NCBI GenBank assembly: GCA_025201375.1
Contig: JAIWZP010000039.1
Span: forward strand, 235,138 to 299,137
Direction: 5' to 3'
Source of the DNA: Gongronella butleri
Taxonomy: Eukaryota > Mucoromycota > Mucoromycetes > Mucorales > Cunninghamellaceae
DNA length: 64,000 nt
How positions within the stretch are numbered: position 1 is the first letter of the stretch; every line of letters starts with the position of its first letter. Shown one piece after another: positions 47,854 through 59,644 of this stretch. The notes below the pieces were generated by a model. That model saw only the letters and a list, made by a program, of their open reading frames with translations. It was not told where the DNA came from and ran no database searches. The position numbers and the translations under genes are program-made.

Positions 47854-48842
47854 CTAGTCGCGTTGCATGGCATTGAGGATCTGCAGGATGCGGAGGAACA
47901 GGTTGATCATGTCCATGTACAGGCTCACCGAGGCCATGATATAGTCTTCAGGAGAGTAGCGGTTGAAAATCAAATACGTGTCAAGCAAAATGTAGCCGCT
48001 GAAGATGATGACGCCACCAATGGCCAAGGCCAATTGGAATCCCTCTGAGAATGGAATGAAGATTTGCACAAAACCAGCCAGCACCAGGATTGAAAGACCC
48101 GCGAACAGGAACGGCATCATGCCAGAGAAATCCCATTTGGATTGCAGGGTAAAGAGCGTCAAACCGAAAAACACACCAAACGTGATGATCAATGCTTGAA
48201 GCACAATGGTTTGATCATAAAAGGTCACTGGAAAAACAAAAAACAAAAAAATAAACGGGTGTCAGGGCCCAATGCGCGGCGGAGAAACAAGGCGCGTGGC
48301 CAAAACCTTACCCACTGTGCCGACCAGATGACCCTCGAGCAAGGTGAACAGGGCAAGCAAGTAATAATTCAATGGCGCCGAGCGCGCCTTCCACATCAAA
48401 GCAAACAAAACGCCAAGCGATCCAAAGCAAGACACAAAGAGCATCCAAGGGCTGAGGGGGAAAAACAATAAAAAAAAAAAAAAGCGTGAGTGAGCGCCCA
48501 ATTCCTCGTTTTTTTCTCTGTTTCAATTACTTTGACTGGACCCACGACTTGACGGACAAGTTGTACATATAGATAGCAGACATGACAATGGTGCTCATAA
48601 CCTGCACGGTGAGAATTGAGTACACCTTGCGCACAAATTCTATGAAAAAGCGAAAAATGAGCCGATTTGCCAGCAAAAAAAGGAGGGCAAGACCACTTAC
48701 GCAAGCGAATCTCCATACTGCTGTTGATGACGGTCTCCTTGAACATATCGTCTTCCTCGTGCTCTTCACCGCCAAAGAGTGGCTGACGAGACTCGCTCTC
48801 ATAAGCTGGAGGTGGAGCTGGATATTGCTGGTATGTCGACAT
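47854..48842 (-). CDS. BXI1: BAX-inhibitor/LFG family membrane protein
   Basis: Four exons from the ATG at 48842 to the stop at 47854-47856. A short Pro/Tyr-rich N-terminus (including PPAY, a PPxY motif) is followed by 'SSMEIRLQFVRKVYSILTVQ' and seven membrane helices. The TMBIM/LFG signatures are clear: 'LNYYLLALFTLLEGHLVGTV', 'LTLFTLQSKWDFSGM', 'FSGYILLDTYLIF' and the C-terminal 'SLYMDMINLFLRILQIL'. Yeast BXI1 sits in ER, vacuole and mitochondrial membranes, and affects calcium signalling, unfolded-protein response and cell death. The gene converges with SEC8, with 188 bases between stops. The first ATG in the family-like exon was used. Confidence 0.93.
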
Positions 48843-49918
48843 ATTGACGATACTGTAAAAAAAAAAAGTGAGAATGGGAAAAGAAAAGAGGAATCTACAA
48901 GGAGCGACCAAGAATTCCGCATTTCTTGGCCGACAAATTCAAGCGCTGTTGATTGGTGGAGCCATGATGCCGTGCTGCGCTCACCTTTGCTTGGCCAATT
49001 GCTAGAATATGCCAGGCTGTGTCATGTGCCCGCCCTGAAATTCTTTGGTCTCTCTTGCCCAAGCGATCCACTCATTTTCGTTCCAATTGCGTTTTGAACA
49101 GCCAGTTTTCATTGAGAAGGGGCTCTTTTGTTGCAAGTGGCAAGCCGTCGTCTTACTTTCCCCCCCCCGTAACAACAGTCAAACAGTGTCAACTGACGCC
49201 CGCAGTAGGGTGATCACACAACAAGGGCATTCTTTTTGCTCTTTCTCGGCGATCCAAGTGCAATTGCTCCCATTTTTTTTCCTTTTAAAACACGAGACAA
49301 TAAAAAAAGAGGGTGAGAGCGACTGACAGAGATGGAGGGTCCTGTCCCCTTGCCCTTGATCTGTCCCTTGATGCGGATGTCCTGAAATTATAAAAAAAAA
49401 CAAGCCATTTCCCTTGTTTCAACACATGGCCTTGCCATTGGGCCGAAAAGATGCGCATACAATAATGCAGCGCGTCATGCATGCCCTCCATCTGCGCAGC
49501 ATCAACGCGTCACCCAATCCTCCCCTTATTTCTTCCCCAATTGGTTGCCGCGGGTTGCAGCTCAAGCGTCGCGCGCAGGCAAAATCGATGCAAGCAAGAG
49601 AAATGAGATCATGCAAGGTACAAATCTGTTGCTCGAATTGCGCTTTAGCAGCCATGTGAGACGAGAGCGCGCGCGCGCAATTCCATGAGATGAAATCAGG
49701 GATGCGCGCTTTTTTTTTTTTTTTGATGTGTCATCGCGCCCTAATCTCCCAAAGTCCAGCTCGCTTGCTCTTGTCCCTTCCTCTCCCACAACCTCGCTCC
49801 TCCCCCCCTCCCCGTCCCCTCTTCCTCGCTTCTCCTTCTCTCCCTCTCTCCCCTTTGCTGAACCATCCTTCTCTTGGGTGCTTTGATTGGCATCAATGGG
49901 TGTCATCGTGTGCTCTCC

Positions 49919-49953
<35 letters not shown>

Positions 49954-50098
49954 AGAGCCAGACCAATATTCTCGTCTCAGCTCGCCCTTCCTCCCTATCC
50001 ACCATTGATTGAAAGAGAACAAGATTGCGTCTGCATCTCAATTCTCTTTCTTTTTCTTGATTTTTTATTATTTTAACTTGTAATTTACGCTTAAAGGC
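48843..50098. other. Divergent intergenic region
   Basis: It lies between BXI1 (-) and the BOI-like gene (+). No gene is supported. It has a T run of about 30 at 49921-49950 and a CT-rich block at 49760-49860, probably promoter sequence of the downstream gene. Confidence 0.5.
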
Positions 50099-52139
50099 AT
50101 GGAAGTCGTCTACGTGATCCATCCCTTCATTGCCGAGAACGAAGATGAAATCAGCTTGAATGTCGGCGATCCTGTTGTGGTCGTCGAGCGTGATGATGAC
50201 TTCAATGACGGCTGGTGGCAGGTAAACAAAAAAAAAAACTGGAAAAGGCTAAAATTGGCCAAGGAGAGACTTGGATAGGCAACGGCAAGGGATCAAGAGC
50301 GCTCAATTCTTTTTTTTTTTTTTTTTTTTTTTTTTTTACGCGACAGGGTCGCAATGTACAGGGCGATGAGGGCCTTTTCCCGGTCAATTACACCTCGGCG
50401 GAGCAGGACGACGAGTTTGACACGCTGACACAAGGCGACGAGACCGAGGACGCTGAGGACGGCGAAATAATCGATGAGGATGCACTGTCCGAGGATCAAG
50501 GATACACGGACGAGTATGACGAGTCCGATGGGCGGTCGTCTTGCCTGTCATCATCAAAACTCAGCCGCGCGTCGTCAATTTCGCAGCCCGTGTCGACACC
50601 ATCCGCATCAACAATGACATATCCCAAAGATGTAGGCTCCATGTACTCGGTGGTGTCGAGTAGGCAGGACAATGAGCCGGTGATGCCTCCCATCTTGTCT
50701 CCTAACATCACATTTGCGTCAAAAAACCTCCAAAAAGCTGTCCGTGCCACGCTTTTGTCTACCACATTAAGCCCAACTCCCCCGGAACAATGGGATGCCC
50801 AGCAGGTAGCTGATTGGCTGCATCAAATGGGATTCGACACCGTCGTTCAGCAATTTGTGGGTAAGAAAAGGGGACAAAAAAAGAGAGAGTGAGATGCAGG
50901 CCTCCACCTACCTCCTTTTTTTTTTATTTTGACATCCGCCCAACTCATTGACCTCCTTAATTCTTTGATCTTGTACCATTTAGACCAAGAAATCACAGGA
51001 GACATCCTGCTAGAACTCTCATTGCAATCATTGAAAGAGTTTGATATTAGCACTTTTGGCAAACGTTTCAAGATTCACAGTGCTATCCTTGCCTTGAGGG
51101 AGGAGATCTTACGCCAGGACCCATTTTATCTCGTTCCATCCAAGTCATGCTTAAGCACAACTGAGGTATGCACCAAATTTGCTGAAAGCGACGTGTCAAT
51201 GGCTCCCTTTCTCCGCTTTTTTTTTTTTTTTTTTTTTTTTTTGGACTCCTCTCTTGATGACACGCGGCTGATGCCATTTTTTTCTCCTTAGGATTACCAT
51301 TGGATGATCACAGGAGAAGGTCAGCCACCCAACAAGTATTCATATTTGCGGCACCCGTCGTCATTTGATGACGAGCGATCCGAAGATGACAGCTTGTCCA
51401 ATGGATTTAAACAGGGTGTGCCAGAGGATCTGATGCATCCATCGCTCGAAAATGGCAAGCCGCATGGCATTTTGCGTGTGCTGCCCTATAGCGACAATTC
51501 ACATCTTATGGAATCCGTCGATGATCATGTCACACCAGACATGGAAGGCTGGCTTTATAAGCAAGGCGACAAGTACAAGACCTGGAACAAGCGCTGGTTC
51601 GTTTTGAAGGGCTTTAACCTATTCTATTTCAAGAGCCCAAAGGTAAAAAAGCAGACAAAAAAACAAAACACGAAAAAAAAAAAAACGCGACGGAAAGGCT
51701 GATGCGTCTTTTTTACTTTATTTTTTTTGTGATTTAGGACGTACGCATGAAAGGCATCATCAATTTGAGGGGCTACCGGATCATCTGCGACGAGACAATT
51801 GCGGTTGGCCACTACAGTTTCAAGGCGCAACACGATCGCGAGCGAACTTTCTTCTTTTATGCGGACACGGACCTGAGCATGAAGGCATGGGTGCAGGCAC
51901 TGATCAAAGCGACGATCTCGCGCGACTTTACTTCGCCTGTCGTCAGCTCCAGCACGATCCCCACCGTGCCTTTGGACATTGCCAAGCGCATGAATCCGCG
52001 TCCACCGTCCACGCTCCTCTACATCAACAAAAAGGACCAAATGCCCTGCGTCACCATGTCGTCGCCACCACAATTGATCTCCAGCATCACCGAGGACACC
52101 ATCCTGCCTGTCCTGCCTGCTGTCATTCAAGAATCTTAA
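50099..52139 (+). CDS. BOI1/BOI2-like polarity protein (SH3-SAM-PH)
   Basis: Exons 50099-50221, 50347-50860, 50984-51165, 51292-51642 and 51738-52139 join in frame to 523 residues. Residues 1-60 are an SH3 domain (WW at about 39-40, 'GLFPVNYT' at its end). A Ser/Asp-rich linker leads to a SAM domain at about 195-265 ('WDAQQVADWLHQMGF' to 'FKIHSAILALREEI'). A PH domain at about 360-460 opens with 'MEGWLYKQGDKYKTWNKRWFVLKG' and ends with 'WVQALIKA'. This order matches BOI1/BOI2 and fission yeast Pob1, which bind Cdc42/Bem1 partners and phosphoinositides at growth sites and help the exocyst and formin. It is shorter than yeast BOI proteins (about 980-1040), nearer Pob1. Confidence 0.92.
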
Positions 52140-53742
52140 GCTTTTTAAGCCAAATGTCATTTTCCTTCCTTCTAACAGGCAATTCTGTTCCTGGTTTTTT
52201 TTTTTTATTCCGCCCCGATTTTATTTTTTACTACCACTTTTCTGCCGTATGTCTTACATTTCACCTTGACTATTTGTGCCCAAATACACTGCTATTCCTT
52301 TTACAACGAATTCATCCCTGTTTTGGGTAATTTGCTTCGGATGAGCCTTGTGGTGACACGTTCTAGCTAGGCTTTATTGGGCAAGTGTCCGGCTAACACG
52401 CGCACGACGCGTCTCGAGCCATCTTTTAAAACAAAAAATCAACACCGCACGATGGTTTGCACTTTTCTTTCTTGCTAGCGATATTTGACCACACAATTGA
52501 GGCACGTGCTGACGCGCCATTTTGCGACAAAAACGCGAAGAACATTCTGCTGTATGCTTGAGGAGTGCAATTTTGGCCGTGTCCAAGGCACTTGTCAATG
52601 GGTGAAACGCTTTCGGTGATTTTTTTATCCGCGATGATTGGGTTCTCGCAGCTAGAGAGGCACATCGCGTGAGCTAATCAAAAAAGAAAGTCAATGGGGC
52701 GGCGAAACTCGCATACAACGCGTCCTGCGCTACTGTAGAACGAAAAAAAAAAAAGACTTGCCTCGTTTTTGTATTTTTACGTCCTTAATGGTCGAAATAT
52801 AGTCATTTTCATTGAAGAAAGCGAGTCACGGTGGGCCTACCATCAATGCTACCAGGATGCAACGGTCGTGGGGATCAATGCGTTTTCCGGTGCCTGGCTA
52901 TGAGTTTCTAAACCCATTTTCCCCGTCAACACGTGCGATTCTTTTTTTCTTTTTCTTTATTTTTGCTAGTGACACACGCACCGAAAGGTGCGGCAGTGCG
53001 CGCTTACTCATTTTGCGGCAAGCATTGCAAGTCCCATGTGGCAATTGAGCGGGGTGAGGATGCCAAAAGTATGGTAACGACACTGCCCCGGCCATTGCTG
53101 AGCAATCAAACTTGCATTGCGGCACTGCACGCGATCATTCGATGTCGGGCGCGATGAAATTATGTGTGGCTGATCCTTTCTGTCCAATTGCCTCTTTAAG
53201 GCACGTGTAACGTCGGTGTAAAAAGTAAAATAATGCTCTAACCATCGGCAGTGAGGGCGCAGGCCAACCTTAATTTGCAAGGCGAATGTGCATCGTGTTT
53301 CTCGACTTTCTTTTTTGTCATCCGGTCTGGACGAGCGGCGAGCAATTGCATTGCTCGCTGAACAGACGTATTACACGCCCGTTTCCGTTTACATAGTGTG
53401 ACGAGCGGCTTTTTTTCACATCCAGGGTGCCCAATGGCCATGCCGTTGTGTCGGACCTCGGTATTCGACTCGTCATTTTTTGTACAAAAGGAAGTTTGCC
53501 ATGATCGTCGTACAGAAAGCCACTCCGATGTGCACCTTTTCTCGCTTGCCCTCTCATCCAGGGGGTCTTCTGGGTAACGCAATCAATGATTTTCATTTAT
53601 TTTGGGCCCCTTCATTTTGTGATTCTTTGGTACTGGCGTTTCTTCCTCTTTCTTTCTTGTTTTTTTTCCTCGGATTTTCTCTTTTCTTGTTTTTCCCTTC
53701 TCTTTTCTTTCTTTTGCTCAAAGAGCCTTTTAATTGAGAAAC
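52140..53742. other. Intergenic region between co-directional genes
   Basis: No gene is supported. Several short open frames occur on both strands without domains. The last 110 bases are pyrimidine-rich leader of the kelch gene. Confidence 0.5.
53640..53728 (+). promoter_or_regulatory. Pyrimidine-rich leader before the kelch gene
   Basis: A nearly pure C/T stretch ends 14 bases before the ATG at 53743. Similar CT-rich leaders precede the phosphate transporter and desaturase genes; such blocks often mark transcription starts in filamentous fungi. Confidence 0.4.
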
Positions 53743-55981
53743 ATGAAGATCGCATCCGCCTTTGCGTTGCTGAATATTGCCGGTTTAGCGGCTGCCATCA
53801 CGCCCGCGGCGCGTTTTCGTCTTGGTAAGGCACGGTCACTCAAAAAAAAAAAAGATTTTATAATTAAGGGGAAGCCAGGTGGCCTTGCCCAGCCCCGAAT
53901 CCAATTTGAGTTGATTGACGACGCGTTGCCCCTTCTCATCTGCTCGATTTCCCACAGGCTGTGCCATTCTACAAGACACCATCTATTGTTATGGCGGCGG
54001 TCAATACGTTGCCGGCGCATCCAGCTTTAATCACGCCCTCAGCGATCATCTTATGATGCCGCTCACCGCCGACTTCAAGGTGGCCAATGCCCAATCCAAT
54101 TGGACAAACGTCCCCGCGCCAAAGAACTATATCACCGAGCCCAATTACGCGTTTGCCATGACCGCTGTGTCAAAGACACAATACGTGATCCAGGGCGGTG
54201 CAGGCTACAATGACGGCAAGACCATGCTCAAGAACAAGACCGTGCTCTACGATGCGCCCAGCAACACATGGCAAGCCATTGCCACCGCGTTTAATCAAAC
54301 GTTAGTCCGCAAAAAAAAAAAAAAAAAAGGGAAAAATAGCGTGTGCGACCATCCAACTTAAACCTTTTTTTTCGAATTTTAAAGCATGGGCTCCTCGTTG
54401 AACGTGGATCAGAACAACAACACATACCTGTTTGGCGGCGAGTGGTAAGTGAAACGCGTGTAATTCATCGCGTCAAACGTTTTTTTTTCGATTTTTTCTG
54501 ATTTTAATGCGACAATATCGCTTTATTCTTGATTTGCCAGGATCTACACTTACTCTGATTCCGACAATTTCATGACAATGAATCTTGGTGTACGTTTATT
54601 TTTTTTTTCCCTAGTGCAATGAGTTTTAACACGATTTTTGCGCTTTTTGAATAATTTAGAGCCTTCAATGGATCAGTACAGCGCCAACCAACTCCATCAC
54701 GTTCCTGCAGGACCACGCTTCGGACATCGATGCCCAGGGCATTATTTATTACGTGGGCGGCAAGACTTCATCCACGGATTTTGCCACCATGACCTCCATC
54801 ACCACTTACAACACAGTCAACAACCAGTGGGGCTCCATTCCCATCTCTGGCACCGTGCCCTCCATCCGCAATTTGCATACGTTTACCTACAGTGAGTCGC
54901 AATTGCCCCGTGGCAATTGATTTAAAAGGTCCTCTGGTGGCTCATTTTTTTAATTTTTCTTCCCTAGTGCCCAAGGCAAACAAGTTTGTTCTCTTTGGCG
55001 GCAAGCAAGGTCTTGCTGGTATGCAATTAAAAAAAATCGATTGATGTTTCTGTTGGTATCTCTAACACGTGTTGCATTCATTTTCTTTTTACAGAAAATC
55101 CCAAATCCATCACCGACATTTGTTACACCTTTGATCCGGTCTCCAAGGCCTACACGGCGCAAAACGTGCCCACGCTTGGCTCAGGCTCGCGCTATGGTCA
55201 CGCTGCTGTCTATTACATGGATATGTAATTGCGATTTTGCCATGTTTTTGCTTCAAAGACTGACATTTTTCACATTTTACTAGGTACCTGTTTATCATCT
55301 TTGGCGCCGACGGCTCGCAACCCAATTTGAATTCGTTCGCCATCCTCGACACGACCAGCTGGAACTGGGTTGACACGTACAGCGCCAGTGGCAACCCCAC
55401 TTTGATCAGCAACGGCAATGGCGGCAGCTCGGGCAACGGCAATTCTGGCAACTCTGGCAGCTCCAATGACTCTTCCTCTGGCGGCATCGGCAGCGGTGCC
55501 ATTGCTGGCATTGTTATTGCGGTGGTCGCGGTGGTAATGGCTGCCTTTTATTTTATTTATCTTAGTTACGCGCCGATCTATCGCAATCACGGGCTGATTT
55601 TTCTTTTTCCTTCATTTGTAGGGTGCCATTGCTGGTGGCGCATTCTTCTTCATTCGCCGCCGCAACAACCAGCGCCAGCAAAAACACCACTCGCAGTCGA
55701 GCCAAAACCAATTCACAATGGACCCGACGCCTCCCAATTATTTCACGTCTGAGACACAGCATTTCATGATGAACTACAATGGCCAAAACAACAGCAACCG
55801 CACGCCCGATCCTGCTTTCTTTCCCGATGGCTCATCGACCACGTCCGCCCCAACCTACACGTCTGCGTCGTCGCCCTTGGTCACATCGCCAAGCACGCTT
55901 GTTGGCAAACCCGATATTTCCACTATTGACGAGAAGTCACCGTCTAGCTTCACGCCTACAAAGCCCCACGGAATGCAATAA
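53743..55981 (+). CDS. Secreted-side kelch-repeat protein with one membrane span
   Basis: About nine exons join in frame. Residues 1-19 are a signal peptide (MKIASAFALLNIAGLAAA). The ectodomain has kelch-type blades: 'YCYGGGQYV', 'YVIQGGAGYNDGK', 'YLFGGEW', 'IIYYVGGKTSS', 'FVLFGGKQG' and 'YLFIIFGADGSQ'. A Gly/Asn/Ser-rich stalk then leads to a membrane helix (GAIAGIVIAVVAV then GAIAGGAFFFI) and a basic stop-transfer RRRNNQRQ. The tail of about 100 residues includes PPNY, a PPxY motif. Such kelch membrane proteins are common in Mucoromycota but their role is not known to me; a cell-surface sensor or adhesion role is only a guess. The final intron splits the membrane helix. Confidence 0.8.
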
Positions 55982-56399
55982 AAGAAAAAGCATCGGGGGG
56001 ATCGTGGCCAATTGGACAAAAAAGAACCAAATGGCCGGAACCTAGTAATTGCCTTCATCTTCATTCCCAATTTTGGGGTTCAAACCAACAACAAATCCTT
56101 CACACAACTATGTAATAATAAAAAAAAAATTGAAACACATGCTTGTGTGGCGACCTTGCGTCCCTGTGTAATGCATGCCTCACGATTTTCATCTGTTTCA
56201 AAGCCCAGTGTGACACCCCAATTCGCCAGCTTGGGTGCTTGGGACACCAAAGCGCCAAAGCAGCAACACAGGAACAAAGCAGCGGAACCTCAAAAAAGGG
56301 ATCCGAGCGTGGCACCGGGTAAAAATAGGGACGCCCATGGCCATTTTTTATGTTTCTCTTCTTTTGCCTTTTTCTTTTATCTCTCTGACACTACATGCC
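55982..56399. other. Intergenic region between kelch gene and SSH4
   Basis: About 420 bases. There is an A run near 56122. No further gene is seen; it should hold the kelch 3' end and the SSH4 promoter. Confidence 0.5.
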
Positions 56400-58190
56400 A
56401 TGGTGGACTACTACGTTGTCGTCATTATTGGCATTGCGGTGCTGCTGCTGCTCGCTGCGGCCACCTATTTGGTGCCAAAATACATATTTGGCAAAAATGA
56501 GCAGCTAAGGCAGGTTTCGCAAGAAACGGCCGTCGAACTCAACCTGCTCCAGCGCTTCCACAGCGAGAAGGAGCTCAGGCTGGTGCAAGGTATATGCAAG
56601 AGAGGAAGGGGAAGGTGTAATTCAATGAAAAAGCAGCATTAACAAGATTTTGGATGATTTTTTGACAATAGATTGGCAAGAACGACACGACCCTGCGACC
56701 GATATTGCGATTGCGGACCAGCCAGGGACACCCGGGACTGATTGGGCGTTTGTCGAAGCGGCGCCTGAGTACACAACGTCGGCAATGCATAGTTTGACGC
56801 ATCTGCAAATGTCGACGCACCCGTCCTTGCGACCAACGCCTGTGATGATTACGAATGGCAACACCGTCGTCTTTCCGCCAGGTCCGCGCGCCTGTTGTGT
56901 CACCTCGAACCTCGTTTTGCCCACAAACCGCTCCATTCTCTACTGGGAGGCCCTTGTTGTCAGCATGACTGATCTCTTGGCATTCGGCTTGGTGACGCGG
57001 CCTTACCCACATTGGCGACTCCCTGGTAAGGGATCTGCGCAGCACAAAGCGAGTGGCACTGTGGCAGTGGCAATAACAGTGCCCCTGATCCGCTGACAAA
57101 ACTCTTTTTTTTTTTGTAAAAAGGCTGGCACAAGCATTCCGTTGCATATCATTTGAATGGGCGGCTCTATACTAGCGACCCATTGAATTGCGATCGCTAC
57201 GGCCCAGTCATCCGACAAGGCGACGTCGTGGGCATTGGCTATATGACACGAACAGGCACCGTCTTTTTCACAAAAAATGGCCGGGTAAGCTTTTATGCAC
57301 CAATCAGCGCGTACTCCGCTGATCCCCGACCCGCAGCACCTTCTTATATTTCTGACAATCCGCGTTTTTTTTTTCTTAGTACCTGGGCAAAGCGCTCACG
57401 GAATTCAGCTTTCCAGTGTATCCATGTATCGGCTCAGTCGGTGCAGCCAAGATTGAGGTCAATTTTGGCCTCCAAGGTAGGATGACGGAGGAAATCGCAA
57501 CACCACGGTGTGCTGACCTTATTGTTGCCCGTTATAGATTTCCAATTTGACAAAGGTACAACTGTCGAAAAAGGCGAAACAGCGATGAAACAGAGTTTTT
57601 ATTAAATTTTTGGTTTTTTTATAGCAAATGAATGGCGAGCTGGCCTGAGTTGCGTGGAAGACGACACGCGTTTGCCGCCGCCGACCTACGGTGCGCACGT
57701 GCGCGACTCGTTGCTGGAAGAAACTCAGATTCAGGACCAATTAGCGCAGATGCGCGCTTTAGACGAGGAGCATCGGGCAGAACGCGATGACGGCTCGTCC
57801 TCCTTGCCACCCTTGCGCGTGGCTGCAACATACGCCTCTTCCATCTCATCCACGCGGTTGCCAACACCGACTGATCCACTGCTGCCGCCCTCTTCGTCCT
57901 CACGATCAGCATCTCCATCGCCACCATCCGAGCAAGTCCCACCATCAGATTTTACATCAACTTTGCCACAATATTCGCCACCGTCTCCATCGGCAGCGGC
58001 ATCCTCCGAGCATGGGCCTCCTCTCGCATCTCCTGATTCGCCGTCACGACCATCCTCAATACTCGATCCACCACTACACGACGTAGAATCGGCGTCCTTC
58101 ACTGCACCGCCTTCCCATCCACCACCTTCCACGGTGCCGTCAAGTCACAGCACCGATGCCACATCAACAACACCCAGTCCGCTGGCATGA
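56400..58190 (+). CDS. SSH4: SSH4/EAR1-like ubiquitin-ligase adaptor (TM-SPRY-PPxY)
   Basis: Exons 56400-56589, 56672-57025, 57124-57284, 57380-57476, 57538-57555 and 57625-58190 join in frame to 461 residues; the fifth is only 18 nt. Residues 4-28 form a membrane anchor (YYVVVIIGIAVLLLLAAATYLV). A SPRY domain covers about 95-245, including 'ILYWEALVV', 'GWHKHSVAYHLNGRLY', 'DVVGIGYMTRTGTVFFTKNG' and 'YPCIGSVGAAKIEVNFG'. Right after it is PPPTYG, a PPxY motif for the WW domains of RSP5. The tail is Ser/Pro-rich. The yeast proteins sit on vacuole and endosome membranes and bring cargo to RSP5 for ubiquitylation and sorting. All three hallmarks are present and in the right order. Confidence 0.92.
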
Positions 58191-58984
58191 TTCTATTGTA
58201 ATTATATGTATTTGCACTCTTTATTTTGCCTACATTGCTGTAAATGTTATTATTGTATGATATGATATACACAACAACATCGATTTTTTTCGCTCTTTTT
58301 TTTTTTTACTGTACCTATTTGCGCTGCAAGCTTTCATCAATTGCGGACAGCCAAGGTGAGTTGTCAGGAATGCAAATTTATTTTTTTGTCGTGAGATTAC
58401 GAGAATTATGCTAACTTCAGACGATAGCTTGCTCACCTGTAACTAACAGGCAGTGCCTAAGCCATGAGAAAATGCGCAAAAGCACGATGATGCGTACTGA
58501 ATTTATGAATTTGGGAAAAAAATACAAGAGTACAGTATGATACAGTACACACAAATGCAGTGGTGCTTGATCCGTCCATGTTTGTCTCTGTTGTGGACAC
58601 AATAACCTGCCGAGTGCTGACGCGAGATGCCATTTCAGTGCTTCATGCAGCAGAGCGTTTCCGCGCTACAGTTGTATGATACACTGCTGCCTGTCCACCA
58701 TACTGTATTCACAAATCTTGCTTGAGCTTCCGCAAGCAGCGAGAAAAAAATCAGTCAGCGTCTCAGCAAGAAGTACTCGAGAAAGTGCACAAAAAAAGTA
58801 TGACTTTCATTCGTTTTCGATTATTTTTGCACACAAATAGGTAAAGCGTTTGATATGCCCATGTTTCAAACTTTCAATCTCAGTGAACAGAAACTGACGC
58901 GCACCATCGTTGTTTCGATGTTGGAAGCAGCATTGCGCGGCGCTGCACAAACACGTACTGTACTACTGACGTACACATTTACGT
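58191..58984. other. Start of repeat island 3
   Basis: No gene is supported. Sequence from about 58440 resembles the stretches that precede R copies 1 and 2. A perfect TA-phased array lies at 58531-58547. Confidence 0.5.
58531..58547. repeat. TA-phased pentamer array (mixed units)
   Basis: TA at 58531, 58536, 58541 and 58546 with spacers CAG, TGA and CAG. Confidence 0.75.
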
Positions 58985-59617
58985 ACCTTTTAAAAATCAA
59001 AGAACGCGTTTTTCAGACTTTGCCGGCCAGCTGTGCTTCCAGAAATTTTTTACAGCCTGTTCGCCTGCCAATGAAACCTGTGCCACGGCATACTGTAATT
59101 AAACTACGACCCAGTGCTCAAGACAAACCCACCCGATTTTTTTTGAACTCGAAAATGCCAAAAACTTCAGATTTTTACAAGTTTGCATCCATCTCGCCGT
59201 CTGCATAGTTGTCTCAGCTCAAAAATAGCCGCATCGTGTTCAGCGCAAAATTTGCAACAAAAAAGCTTAAAGCCCCAAAGCGCTACGACCACTTTTGAAA
59301 AATTCAGGGGTCACTCAGGGGTCACTCAGGGGTCACACATTTCAGTCTCAGAAAATGCCTAATTTGCATTTTTTCGAACTCCGAGTGATCAATGCATCCC
59401 AAACAGGTAACTCCGACAATTTGCTACTGGTTGACAAAATGGCAAATCGCCCAAACAAAATAAAGAAAAAAGCAAGCCCAAAGAGTGACGCATGAACGGC
59501 GATCGACTGAGAAAATTGGCTATCATACTGTACTTTGATCAAGATTTTTTTTGCAAAAATTTAAGGTTTGAAACTACTTCCAAATTAAGGTGCGTGAATT
59601 GCATGGAATTTTTTTTG
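58985..59617 (+). repeat. Dispersed repeat R, copy 3
   Basis: It matches copies 1 and 2 in the same orientation. It has three units of the 11-bp TCAGGGGTCAC tandem (59305-59336). At 59521-59532 a single TA of copies 1 and 2 is replaced by TA-TCA-TA-CTG-TA. The copy runs directly into a TA-phased array and a transposon at 59645. Confidence 0.75.
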
Positions 59618-59644
59618 TACTGTACTGTACAGTACTGTACTGTA
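59618..59644. repeat. TA-phased pentamer array ending in a transposon
   Basis: TA at 59618, 59623, 59628, 59633, 59638 and 59643, perfectly spaced. Spacers are CTG, CTG, CAG, CTG and CTG. The last TA is the target site of the Tc1-like element that begins CAGTGACC. Confidence 0.85.
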
